Source of the DNA: Gemmatimonadaceae bacterium
Lineage (GTDB): Bacteria > Gemmatimonadota > Gemmatimonadetes > Gemmatimonadales > Gemmatimonadaceae
Assembly: GCA_020852815.1 (NCBI GenBank)
Contig: JADZAN010000012.1
Coordinates: 1 to 56,870 of the forward strand
DNA length: 56,870 nucleotides
Reading direction: 5' to 3'
Below the pieces are notes generated by a model that searched no databases, had not been told where the DNA came from, and saw only the letters and a program-made list of their open reading frames with translations. The position numbers and the translations under genes are program-made. Positions 8,750 to 17,433 of the stretch are shown here, piece by piece (the first letter of the stretch is position 1; each line of letters begins with the position of its first letter).

Positions 8750-11023
8750 ATGTCAGCCTTGCGCCGTCGATTCACACCGCCTGTCGACCGAAGCTCGCCG
8801 TCGTGGCGAGTCACGCGATCACCGCTCGCCGTTGTCCTTGCCGCCACCCAGCTCGTGTGGCTGGCGGCCTGCGGCGAGACTACCATCAACGATCCGCTTG
8901 CCGCCGGCACGGTGGCCTCGGTGTCCGGCAACGGACAAGTAGGGGTCGCGGGGCAGGCGCTCGCGGCCCCCGTGCAGGTGCGCGTTTTGGGGAGCGACAA
9001 CCAGCCGCTCCCCGGTGCGCCGGTCACCTTCACGGTCACCACCGGCGGTGGCACCGTCTCACCGGCCAATGCCACGACCGACGCCAATGGAGTGGCGAGC
9101 ACCGCCTGGACGCTGGGAAAGACCGCCGGGAACAACGTCCTCACGGTGGCGTCGGGGACCGCCAGCACGACGATCGCCGCCAGCGGCATCGCCGCGCGCG
9201 CGGCTTCGGTGAGCGGCATAACGGGTGACAACCAGACGGCCGCGGCCAACACGGCCGTCACCCTCTCCCCCGCCGTGCGCGTCAACGACGCCAACGGCAA
9301 CGCGGTCGAAGGAGTCGCCGTGACCTTCGCCGTTGCGTCTGGCGGAGGGCGCGTCACGAACGGCTTCGTGCGCACCAACGCACAGGGGGTGGCTACGGTG
9401 GGGAGCTGGGTCCTGGGGGCAACCGCCGGGACGCAGACCCTCACCGCGCGCGTGGAAGAGAGCGGGGTGACCAACAACCCGGTCCTCTTCACCGCCACCG
9501 CCACGGCGGGACCGGCCGCGCTCGTGAGCGCCGCCACCGCCACCACACAGTCGGCGCGCGTGGGGACGGCCGTCGGCACACCACCCGGCGTTCGCGTTAC
9601 CGACGCCGGCGGGAACCCGGTGGCCGGCGCGCAGGTCACGTTCGCCATCACATCGGGAAATGGAACGGTCGCCCCGCAGGCGGCGGCCACCAACGCACAA
9701 GGACTGGCCACCGTCACCAGCTGGACGCTGGGCCCAGTGGCCGGTGCGCAGCAGCTGACGGCCACCGTCACCGGCCTGACGCCGGTGACCTTCAGCGCCA
9801 CGGCCACCGCCGGCGCCGCATCGCAAATGACGATCGCCGCCGGCAACAACCAGCGTGCGCAAACGACGCGTCCGGTCACGATCCCGCCGTCGGTCATCGT
9901 ACGCGACGCGCTGGGGAACGCGGTCGCTGGCGCCGTTGTCACCTTCACCGTTGCCTCTGGCGGCGGCTCGGTCGTCGGCGGCCGCCAGGTGACCGATGCC
10001 ACGGGAACGGCCGAAGTGGGCGGGTGGTTCCTGGGCGATACGCCGGGAACCAACACGCTCACGGCGTCCACGCCTAACGTCGCGTCGGTGACCTTCACCG
10101 CAGTCGGCGATCCGGGGCGCGCGGTGTCGATGGTCGCCAATTCATCGGTCTCGCAGAGCGCCGCCGCGGGAGCCACGGTCGCCCAACCGCCCAGCGTGGT
10201 CGTGCGCGATCTTGCCGGCAACCCGGTCTCGGGAGTCGCCGTGACCTTCGCGGTAACCGCGGGCGGCGGCGCTGTCGCCGGCTCGCCCGTCACCACCAAC
10301 GCCAGCGGTGTGGCCACCGTCACCTCGTGGACGCTGGGGAGCACGACGGGGAGCAACACGGTCGTGGCCAGCGCCACCGGCCTTCCCAGCGTGACGTTCA
10401 CAGCGTCGGCCACCGCCGGGCCGCCCGCCAACGTGGCCGTCGTCTCGGGTAACAATGAAGTGGCCGTGCAAGGCACGGCCGTCGCCAACCGCCCCACGGT
10501 GCGGGTGACGGATGCACACGGCAACGTGGTGAGCGGCGCAACGGTGACCTTCGCCGTCACCGCCGGAGGAGGAACACTCACCGGCGTGACGCAAGTGACC
10601 GACGCGGCCGGCGATGCCACGGTCGGCAGCTGGACGTTAGGCTCGGCGTCACCCAACACCGTCACAGCGACCGTGACCGGCGCGGGGATCAGCGGCAACC
10701 CGGTGACGTTCACGGCGCAGAGCGTGACCGACATCGACCTGACGAGCGTCCCCACTGGGCCCATCACGCTGGGGACCGACTTCACCATCACCGTGCAGCT
10801 GCGTGATTCCGTGGCCGCGGCGGCGCCCAAGGCCGGCATCACCCTCACCATCGCCATCGCGTCCGGAGGCGGCACGCTCAACGGAACGCTCACCGCCGTC
10901 ACCAACGCATCTGGCGTGGCCACCTTCACGGTCAACGTCACGGGAGCGGTGGGGGCGCGCACCTTCTCCATCACCGGTACCGGCCTCACCACGGCGACCA
11001 CCGCGGCGATCACCTTCAATTGA
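8750..11023 (+). CDS. Big-1 (invasin-type) Ig-repeat lipoprotein, seven repeats
   Basis: A 757-residue protein opening at ATG with GGGGAG directly upstream. The leader ends in a lipobox (LVWLAAC, modified Cys about residue 42). The rest is seven head-to-tail repeats of about 95-100 residues. Each has the pattern VRVxDAxGNxVxGxxVTFxVxxGGG, then TNAxGVATVxSWTLGxxxGxNTLTA and VTFTAxATAG. This is the bacterial Big-1 immunoglobulin-like fold of invasins and intimins. It is probably a cell-surface fibre. Its stop overlaps the start of the next gene (TGATG), suggesting a secreted pair. Confidence 0.9.
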   Translation: MSALRRRFTPPVDRSSPSWRVTRSPLAVVLAATQLVWLAACGETTINDPLAAGTVASVSGNGQVGVAGQALAAPVQVRVLGSDNQPLPGAPVTFTVTTGGGTVSPANATTDANGVASTAWTLGKTAGNNVLTVASGTASTTIAASGIAARAASVSGITGDNQTAAANTAVTLSPAVRVNDANGNAVEGVAVTFAVASGGGRVTNGFVRTNAQGVATVGSWVLGATAGTQTLTARVEESGVTNNPVLFTATATAGPAALVSAATATTQSARVGTAVGTPPGVRVTDAGGNPVAGAQVTFAITSGNGTVAPQAAATNAQGLATVTSWTLGPVAGAQQLTATVTGLTPVTFSATATAGAASQMTIAAGNNQRAQTTRPVTIPPSVIVRDALGNAVAGAVVTFTVASGGGSVVGGRQVTDATGTAEVGGWFLGDTPGTNTLTASTPNVASVTFTAVGDPGRAVSMVANSSVSQSAAAGATVAQPPSVVVRDLAGNPVSGVAVTFAVTAGGGAVAGSPVTTNASGVATVTSWTLGSTTGSNTVVASATGLPSVTFTASATAGPPANVAVVSGNNEVAVQGTAVANRPTVRVTDAHGNVVSGATVTFAVTAGGGTLTGVTQVTDAAGDATVGSWTLGSASPNTVTATVTGAGISGNPVTFTAQSVTDIDLTSVPTGPITLGTDFTITVQLRDSVAAAAPKAGITLTIAIASGGGTLNGTLTAVTNASGVATFTVNVTGAVGARTFSITGTGLTTATTAAITFN

Positions 11024-11706
11024 TGACCTCCTCCATGAGACGTGAATCGAGCATGACGGCGCGCCTCGCCCTGACACTCGTTGCAGCGCTGGCCGGCGCA
11101 GCCCTCGTCGCCTCGGACGCCGTGGCGCAGGCACCGACGACCGAACGACGCATCGGCGAGGAGATCTGGCGTATCACGGCGTCCACCGGCGCCTATGTCC
11201 CGCGCTCGGCGATTATTGTCGGCGCCGATGGCAAGGACACACGCCTTGGCGCGGGACCCAGCTTCGCCATCGATGTGCAGTACCTGCTGTCGGAGTACGG
11301 CGCCGTGTACGCCAACGGGAGCATGGGCTTCACGCACATCACGCTCGGCACCGCCATCCGACCCACCACCACCGGGCCGTCAGACCAGGTCACCGTGATG
11401 GGCGGGACCGCGGGGGTGATGCTGAGCGCCCCCTTGGGGAAGAACTTCCATCCCACGCTGCGGCTCGGCGGTGGCTTCAAGGGATACTCGTTCAACCTCA
11501 CCGACGCCGAGAACCAGTGGCGCCCCACGGCCGACATCGGCGTCGGCTTTCGCGGTGTAGGGAGCGGGCCGTTGGAGATCAGCGCCGAGGTGCGCTACCT
11601 CCCCAGTTCGTTCGACCAGGGGAAGCTTCCCATTCGCGGCATCACACCGCAGGCGCAGCGACAGACCGACCTGGTGTTCAGTGTGGGAGTGAGCATTCGG
11701 CCGTAG
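11023..11706 (+). CDS. Outer-membrane beta-barrel-like protein
   Basis: A 227-residue protein with a signal peptide (MTARLALTLVAALAGAALVASDAVAQ from the in-frame ATG at 11053). Amphipathic strands with alternating pattern follow (VYANGSMGFTHITLG, PLEISAEVRYLPSS), ending in an aromatic-free C-terminal strand LVFSVGVSIRP. This fits a small OmpW/outer-membrane barrel-type fold, though no family signature is decisive. The ATG at 11023 shares bases with the stop of the Ig lipoprotein, so coupling is likely; the 11053 start is equally plausible. A strong hairpin follows. Confidence 0.7.
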   Translation: MTSSMRRESSMTARLALTLVAALAGAALVASDAVAQAPTTERRIGEEIWRITASTGAYVPRSAIIVGADGKDTRLGAGPSFAIDVQYLLSEYGAVYANGSMGFTHITLGTAIRPTTTGPSDQVTVMGGTAGVMLSAPLGKNFHPTLRLGGGFKGYSFNLTDAENQWRPTADIGVGFRGVGSGPLEISAEVRYLPSSFDQGKLPIRGITPQAQRQTDLVFSVGVSIRP

Positions 11707-11726
11707 ATCGCTGTCGGGGTGCCGAT

Positions 11727-11773
11727 AGCAAGCGAGGGGCGACGCCGCGGGGTGCGGTGTTGCCCCTCTTGCT
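11727..11773 (+). terminator. Hairpin after the Ig lipoprotein/barrel pair
   Basis: Arms AGCAAG(CG)AGGGGC at 11727-11740 and GCCCCTCTTGCT at 11762-11773 form a 12-bp stem with a two-base bulge. It begins 20 bases after the stop codon and is followed by CTTGGG rather than a U-tract. Confidence 0.6.
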
Positions 11774-11965
11774 CTTGGGACGGGGATGGGGGACGGGAGT
11801 CCGGGGGAGGGTGCAGGGGCGCGCGGGGCGCATGCGGTGGGGGCGCGTGGCGGACGGGCGCGTGGTGTCGCACATTGTGCCGGCGCTACCCCCGCTCGGG
11901 TCACCCGGCGCGCGATGCACCGTCCCGTGGCCGCACTGCAGCTGCAAACCTTTGGAGAACGATCG

Positions 11966-13822
11966 ATGTCGACACCCGACGAACTGCTTGAGGAGATGGA
12001 AGAGGGACTGCTCGCCGCGGACCATGGTTTCGACCTGGCTGCGGGCGAGTGGACCGGCGGACGCGACATCGACCGGCGGCACTTCATGTTCGTCTCGCTG
12101 GTGACGGCGGCGGCGAGTACGCTGGGCGCGGCGAGCGCGCTCCGTGCGCAGGAGACGAGTGCCGGGAGCGGACGCGACCGCCGGCCGCAAAGTTCGCAGC
12201 AACAGCAACAGCCCCAGCAGCCGCCGCTCCCGCTGGGGAACGGTGAGGCGCCGGCGTTGCAGTTCCAGCCGTATCCGGCGGGGACCGGGGCGCTCATGGA
12301 GCGACTGGCGAGCGAGCGCGGGCGCGCCGCCTTCGACCGCGCCACGTTCGACGTGCCGAAGTGGTCGGGTCCGGTGCCGACGTCGCCGGACGACCTCGCG
12401 TTCCTTCCGGCTCATCGCCTGGCGGCGCTGCTGCGCGCCCGCAAGGTCACGTCGTTGCAACTGACGGAACTCTACCTGGCCCGGCTCGAACGGCTCAACC
12501 CAACGCTCAACTGCGTCGTCACGCTCATGGCCGCCCAGGCGCGCGCCGAGGCGCAGCGCGCCGACGCGGAGATCGCGGCGGGCAAGTGGCGCGGCCCGCT
12601 GCACGGCCTCCCCTACGGCGTGAAGGACCTGTTCTCGACCAGGGGCGTACCGACCACGTGGGGGGCGGCCGACTTCAAGGACCGCATCATCGACGAGGAC
12701 GCGGAGATCGTCGTCAGGTTGCGCGAGGCGGGGGCCATCCTGGTGGCGAAGCTGTCCACCGGGCTCTTCGCGCAGAACGACTGGTGGTTCGGCGGGCGCA
12801 CCAACAACCCGTGGAATCTCTCGCAGGGCTCGAGCGGGTCGTCGGCTGGCCCATCGTCGGCGGTCGCCGCGGGGTGTGTCGCCTTTGCCATCGGGACCGA
12901 GACGCAGGGGTCGATCGTCTCGCCCGCGGTGCGTTGCGGCCTCACCGCACTGCGTCCGACCTTTGGTCGCGTCTCGCGTCATGGCGGGATGGTGCTGGCC
13001 TGGTCGCAGGATCGCGTGGGGCCGATGTGCCGCACCGCCGAGGATTGCGCGATGGTCTTCAACGTCCTGCACGGCGTCGACGAGAAGGATCCGTCGACGG
13101 TGACGACGCCGTTCCACTTCGAGCGCGGGGTCAAGCTGTCGGCGTTGCGCATCGGTGTGGATCCCAATGCGCCGAAGGAACTGGTGGCGAAGCTGCGCGA
13201 GCTGGGGATGAATCCGCGCGAGATCGGCGCGCGCCCGACCGTCGCGGGGATGCAAGGGGGCGGGTTGGGGGTGGAGTACGCCGCCGCCTTCGACGCCTAC
13301 GTGCAGCGCAAGGCGAAGGAGACCGGTCTCGACCTGGACAATCTTCCCCCGCTCCCGCCGCCCGCGGCTCCGAGCGCTCCGGGCGCTGCCGCGGCGCCGG
13401 CGCCTAACGCCGCACCATCCAACCCGATGGCCCCCGCCGACTGGAACCCGCGCTTCGTGAACGGGCGTCGCACGCGTGGCTTCGACTTCCTCCAGGTGCA
13501 ACGCCGACGCTACGCCATGATCGTCAAGTGGGGGGAGTTCATGCGCGACCTCGACATGTTCATCGCCGCGCCCATGGCCGACGTCGGGGCCAACGCGCAG
13601 ACCGGGCATCCCTGCGTGGTCTTCCCCTACAAGTTCGACGTCCCGCCGGCGCAGCAGTTCGCTCAGCGCGCGCCGGCCGACACCACGCCGGCGCCGAAGC
13701 TCAACGCGCAACCCATCTGTGCCACCATCGTCGGCGCGCTCTACGCCGACGATCGCATCCTTTCCGTCGCGCACCAGTTCCAGCAGGCGACCGACTTCCA
13801 CGCCCGGCGGCCGGTGCTGTAG
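11966..13822 (+). CDS. Exported amidase-signature (AS) family hydrolase
   Basis: A 618-residue protein with a GGAGAA ribosome site before ATG. After about 35 acidic residues comes a Tat-like segment (DRRHFMFVSLVTAAAST). The AS fold carries its Ser-cisSer-Lys triad: Lys in GLPYGVKDLFSTRG, the cis-Ser region GSSGSSAGPSSAVAAG and the nucleophile in GTETQGSIVSPA. A Pro/Ala-rich insertion (PPLPPPAAPSAPGAAAAPAPN) lies near residue 470. It is unlikely to be GatA: it is exported, longer and not with gatB/C. The amide substrate is unknown. Confidence 0.9.
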   Translation: MSTPDELLEEMEEGLLAADHGFDLAAGEWTGGRDIDRRHFMFVSLVTAAASTLGAASALRAQETSAGSGRDRRPQSSQQQQQPQQPPLPLGNGEAPALQFQPYPAGTGALMERLASERGRAAFDRATFDVPKWSGPVPTSPDDLAFLPAHRLAALLRARKVTSLQLTELYLARLERLNPTLNCVVTLMAAQARAEAQRADAEIAAGKWRGPLHGLPYGVKDLFSTRGVPTTWGAADFKDRIIDEDAEIVVRLREAGAILVAKLSTGLFAQNDWWFGGRTNNPWNLSQGSSGSSAGPSSAVAAGCVAFAIGTETQGSIVSPAVRCGLTALRPTFGRVSRHGGMVLAWSQDRVGPMCRTAEDCAMVFNVLHGVDEKDPSTVTTPFHFERGVKLSALRIGVDPNAPKELVAKLRELGMNPREIGARPTVAGMQGGGLGVEYAAAFDAYVQRKAKETGLDLDNLPPLPPPAAPSAPGAAAAPAPNAAPSNPMAPADWNPRFVNGRRTRGFDFLQVQRRRYAMIVKWGEFMRDLDMFIAAPMADVGANAQTGHPCVVFPYKFDVPPAQQFAQRAPADTTPAPKLNAQPICATIVGALYADDRILSVAHQFQQATDFHARRPVL

Positions 13823-13825
13823 CGA

Positions 13826-13861
13826 GTGTCGTGTCGCGGGGCGCGTGGCGCGACGCGGCAC
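13826..13861 (+). terminator. Hairpin after the amidase gene
   Basis: Arms at 13826-13838 (GTGTCGTGTCGCG) and 13849-13861 (CGCGACGCGGCAC) pair at 11 of 13 positions around a ten-base loop, starting three bases after the stop codon. Confidence 0.5.
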
Positions 13862-13948
13862 ATTCGCGACATGAGGGCGGTACCATGATCTCTCACACGC
13901 TCGACCGTCGAACCGTCGCACACTCTCCCTTCCTCTCATCAACGGACC

Positions 13949-14368
13949 ATGACTATCCAGGCCGCCACGCCCTACCTCATCCTCAACGGCCGCGCCGACG
14001 AGGCCATTGCGCATTACGGCCAGGCGCTCGGCGCCACGGTGACCTCGCTGCAGCGCTTCGGCGACAACAATCCCAACTGTCCAGAGGCGCTGCGGGACAA
14101 CGTGATGCATGCCGTGCTGCAGGTGGGAACCGCACTGGTGATGCTGAGCGACGGTCCTGGGCACGGCGCGGTGCCGGCCGAGGGGGCGGTGAACGTTGCT
14201 TTGCAGCTGGACGACGCCGCACAGGCGCACCGCGCCTTTGGTGTCCTTGCCGAAGGCGGCAAGGCCGTGCAGCCGCTCATCGCCGCGCCCTGGGGCGCCC
14301 TGTACGGCGCCGTGGTCGATCGCTATGGCGTGTCGTGGATGTTCAACTGCGAGGAGAAGAAGGGGTAG
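13949..14368 (+). CDS. PhnB-like VOC protein
   Basis: A 139-residue protein of the PhnB/VOC type. It opens with TPYLILNGRADEAIAHYGQALGA, contains MHAVLQVGTALVMLSDGPG and ends with WGALYGAVVDRYGVSWMFNCE, the usual C-terminal signature. Proteins of this group are widespread and mostly uncharacterised; they are not reliable indicators of phosphonate metabolism. The 3' end overlaps the opposing membrane-protein gene by about 26 bases. Confidence 0.85.
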   Translation: MTIQAATPYLILNGRADEAIAHYGQALGATVTSLQRFGDNNPNCPEALRDNVMHAVLQVGTALVMLSDGPGHGAVPAEGAVNVALQLDDAAQAHRAFGVLAEGGKAVQPLIAAPWGALYGAVVDRYGVSWMFNCEEKKG

Positions 14369-14798
14369 CCGCGCCGCCCTGCGCTCGCGCGTTGTAGCGC
14401 CTGGCGGCGTTCGCGCCATCCACGACGCTGAAGAGCCACCCGCCCACCACCACCACGCCCCCCACCTTCCCCACCGTATCGGTGCGCCCCCCGCGCACCA
14501 TGAGGTAGCCGGTCCAGTACGCCGCCATCAGGAGCCACCCGCGGTTCACCTCCCCCGCGTACAGGTGCCCCACGCCGGGCACCATGCCTAACGCCGCCGC
14601 CACGCCCGGCGACTTGCGCTGGGGCGCCGCATCTGGCGGAGCGCCTGGTGCCGGCGCCGGCGCCGCGCGCGGCGCCGTCAGCGTGTCGAGCGCCGCCGGT
14701 ACAGCGCGCTGCGCCGCCAGCTGCACCGGCACCGCCAACGCCCCCGCGAGCAGCAGCACGGCGCTCGCCCGCGCCAGCGGCCCCGGAATCACGGCCAC
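14343..14798 (-). CDS. Small membrane protein of TM2/DUF5683-like type
   Basis: A 151-residue protein with a signal-like N-terminus (ASAVLLLAGALAVPVQLAAQ), a Pro/Ala linker and two membrane segments. The motif PGVAAALGMVPGVGHLYAGEVNRGWLLMAAYW is characteristic of the TM2/DUF5683-like group (G-x-G-x-x-Y-x-G). Its start overlaps the end of the upstream metalloprotease gene by ten bases, so the two form an operon. Function unknown. The C-terminal residues overlap the convergent VOC gene. Confidence 0.7.
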   Translation of the reverse strand: MAVIPGPLARASAVLLLAGALAVPVQLAAQRAVPAALDTLTAPRAAPAPAPGAPPDAAPQRKSPGVAAALGMVPGVGHLYAGEVNRGWLLMAAYWTGYLMVRGGRTDTVGKVGGVVVVGGWLFSVVDGANAARRYNARAQGGAATPSSPRS

Positions 14799-17209
14799 GG
14801 GAGCGGGATCACCCGGAAGCGCGAACGCGTCGCGGGGTCGTCGTCGCCAGCGAAGTAGCGGGCAATGTCGCGCCGTGCACGGGTGCGAAACGCTTCGTCG
14901 GCGAGCGTGAACGTGGTGGGCTGCGGCGCCAGGAGGCTATCGAGCTGCGCCAGCGCCCACTCCGCCGCCAGCCGCACCTCCGCCAACGCCTGCTTGTCCC
15001 CCGCGCGATCGAGCAAGGTGTTGAGCACCACCAGCCGCACCGTGCGACGCAGCGCCTGCGCATTGGGATCGCGCGAAAGCGGCGCCCCCCACGTGCGCTC
15101 GATCACGCGCATCAGCACCTCCTGCACCGACGGGTTTGCCGCGTTGCGCGCGCTGAACTGCGCGAGTCGCGCCAACCGCTCGCGGTGCATGATCCCCTCC
15201 ACCACCTCCGTTGCCAGCCCGCCGGCGAGCGAGATCTGGTCGAAGCCGCCCCCCGAGGCCGACTCCATCCACGCCAGCGACTCGTCGCCACCGAACGGGA
15301 CGGGGGGAATCAGCTTCATCACGCGCTCGGGGACGGCCAACGCCGCCGGCTCCAGCGCGTCGAGCGCCACGCCTAACGCCTTGCGCTGCAGTGCGGCGGG
15401 AAGGATCGTCGTCGGTACCTGCCCATCGCCGCGCATCGCATAGCGGAAGTCCATCCCGCCGATGTACTTGATCACCCCTTCCAGCGAGTAGCGGTGGTGC
15501 AGGTAGACGTGGGTAAAGCGCATGTTGAGGAGGTACATCGGCTCGCCGGGCTTGATGGCGCGCTCGTCGAACTTGTCGATCAGGAGCTTGCGCACCGCGC
15601 TCGTGCGCTCGACGGCGTCGAACATCGTCTTCCCTTCCACCCAGCGCGTGACCTCGGGGATCGACCCCTCGGCGCCGGCGTCCTGGTCGGCGACGAAGCG
15701 CACGTTGCGGTCGAGCATCTCCTTGACGGTCGTGGCCAGGCCGGCGCGCTCGGCGCCCTCGTCCGGATACCAGCGATAGCCGTACTGGATGGCGAGCGAG
15801 TCCCACGCGCCGGCAAACGGTGCGTAGGCCTTGGAGAGGTCGAGGTTCCCCTTGGCATCGAGGGAAATGAGCGGGAAGGGATAGGCCATCACGCTCGTGC
15901 GCCCCTGCGAGCCGGCGATGTAGTTGTGCGACAGCCCCAGCGTGTGACCAATCTCGTGCGCCGCGTGCTGTCGCCGGCGCGCCATGGCAAAGTCGTCGGC
16001 GCTCACATTGAGCCCGTTGGGGCCAGCCGCCGGGAGCAGCCCCGCATAGATGTTGCAGTCGACCAGCGATCGCCACGCGTCCATGCGGACCACGGTGCGC
16101 AGGATCTCGCCCGTGCGCGGGTCGCTGAGCGACGGGCCCACGCTGGGCCCCGGACCATTGCGATGGATCCAGTACATCATCGCATAACGCGCATCCATGG
16201 GATCGGCGCCAACGGGGAGATCCTGCACGCTGAACGCATTCCGGAAGCCCGCCCCTTCAAAGACCTTCCCCCACCAATTTCCCCCTTCGCGAAGCGCCGT
16301 GCGATACGGCTCGGGGATTCCAGGGTCGAGGTAGTAGACGATCGGCTTCACCGGCTCCACCAGCTCGCCGCGCAGGTACGCCGCGGAGTCCTTGGGCACC
16401 AGGCGCCAGCGGTTGATGTAGCCGTCGCTGTACGTCCCCTCAAACGTCTGGTTGAAGTCGAAGAAGCGCGGCCCGAAGAAGCCGGCGCGCGGATCGGCCT
16501 CGCGCGCACGCCAGCCATTGGCCTCGGGGAGCGCTACCAGCGAATGGTGCAGCTCGAACGTCGGCGACTGCGGCTCGGGAGCGGCGCGGCGCAGCACCAT
16601 TCCCGGGTTGTCGACCCCGAAGGTGAGGACCGCGTGGATCTCGGTGTTGATGGGGAAGGCCTTCGTGCGTGCAGCGTCGATCCACGACCGATTGGCGTCG
16701 ACGCGCGCGTTCCCCCCTTGCGAGCGACGGATCGATTCGGCGATCCCGTACGTATCCGCCAGGAACAACGACGTCGCATCGACGGTGAGCACCCCGCTTG
16801 CCTCCCCCTCGATCGGGAACGCGGCGATGACCGAGGTCGGGAACGCCTCTCGCGCCGCGCGCTCCCCCGCCTCGCTGGCCCCAAGCGCGCGCACGCTCCA
16901 GTTGTCGCGCACGAGCACCAGGCGCTTCCCGCGCCGCTCCAGGCGCACGACCGCACTCCCGCCCGTCTGCCCGCGATCGAGCCCCAGCGCCACCACACCA
17001 CCGCCAGTTGCAAGGACGGTCTGGTGCAGGAAGTCCTTCCCGATGCGATCGGGGGCAACCTCGAGCAGGACCTTGTTGCGATCCTGGTCGACGCGCACAC
17101 CAATGAAAGGACGCTCCTGGGCACGCCCCGCGAACGGCACCAGCAACGTGAGGGCGAAGACCAGAACGGAAAGCACGCGGATTCGAAGCATGAAACGCAT
17201 GATATTCAT
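14789..17209 (-). CDS. Secreted zinc metalloprotease (DUF5117/DUF5118 type)
   Basis: An 806-residue protein with a signal peptide (VLSVLVFALTLLVPFAGRAQ). The long zincin motif HEIGHTLGLSHN near residue 417 provides three zinc histidines and the catalytic Glu. The flanking regions match the DUF5117-(zincin)-DUF5118 architecture: a beta-rich N-terminus with LVLVRDNWSVRAL, a mid segment PIVYYLDPGIPEPYRTALREGGNWW preceding the active site, and a helical C-terminal domain. Length is normal for the family. The likely role is extracytoplasmic peptide degradation. Confidence 0.9.
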   Translation of the reverse strand: MNIMRFMLRIRVLSVLVFALTLLVPFAGRAQERPFIGVRVDQDRNKVLLEVAPDRIGKDFLHQTVLATGGGVVALGLDRGQTGGSAVVRLERRGKRLVLVRDNWSVRALGASEAGERAAREAFPTSVIAAFPIEGEASGVLTVDATSLFLADTYGIAESIRRSQGGNARVDANRSWIDAARTKAFPINTEIHAVLTFGVDNPGMVLRRAAPEPQSPTFELHHSLVALPEANGWRAREADPRAGFFGPRFFDFNQTFEGTYSDGYINRWRLVPKDSAAYLRGELVEPVKPIVYYLDPGIPEPYRTALREGGNWWGKVFEGAGFRNAFSVQDLPVGADPMDARYAMMYWIHRNGPGPSVGPSLSDPRTGEILRTVVRMDAWRSLVDCNIYAGLLPAAGPNGLNVSADDFAMARRRQHAAHEIGHTLGLSHNYIAGSQGRTSVMAYPFPLISLDAKGNLDLSKAYAPFAGAWDSLAIQYGYRWYPDEGAERAGLATTVKEMLDRNVRFVADQDAGAEGSIPEVTRWVEGKTMFDAVERTSAVRKLLIDKFDERAIKPGEPMYLLNMRFTHVYLHHRYSLEGVIKYIGGMDFRYAMRGDGQVPTTILPAALQRKALGVALDALEPAALAVPERVMKLIPPVPFGGDESLAWMESASGGGFDQISLAGGLATEVVEGIMHRERLARLAQFSARNAANPSVQEVLMRVIERTWGAPLSRDPNAQALRRTVRLVVLNTLLDRAGDKQALAEVRLAAEWALAQLDSLLAPQPTTFTLADEAFRTRARRDIARYFAGDDDPATRSRFRVIPLPWP

Positions 17210-17317
17210 TCAGGGAGCTCGTGATTCAGGAAACCACCAACCGGTCGATACACCAAGACAACAACCATCAAGCAACAAAACGTCCGCCCCACCGATTCCG
17301 CTGCCTCGCACACCGCC

Positions 17318-17421
17318 CTCCTCCGTTCACCTCCGTGATACCTCCGTATACCTCTGTGTCAAGCTTCTGAAAAGCACGACACGGAGGTACACGGAGGCGG
17401 CACGGAGGAGCACGGAGAAAA
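17318..17421. repeat. Intergenic long palindrome built of CACGGAGG/CCTCCGTG units
   Basis: The left half repeats CCTCCGT (CTCCGTTCACCTCCGTG, then TACCTCCGTATACCTCTGTG). The right half repeats ACGGAGG (ACACGGAGGTACACGGAGG, then GCACGGAGGAGCACGGAG). Together they fold into a long imperfect hairpin around AAGCTTCTGAAAAGC. It sits between the metalloprotease start and the end of the serine hydrolase, which are both on the minus strand. It looks like a dispersed palindromic repeat rather than a simple terminator. Confidence 0.65.
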
Positions 17422-17433
17422 GCCTCTGATAGG

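Noticed and set aside
8362-11337. 991-residue minus-strand open frame
   Set aside because: It is the complement of the Big-1 repeat gene; its Val/Thr/Pro repetitiveness mirrors the repeats, there is no signal or domain, and the plus-strand frame has clear Ig motifs.
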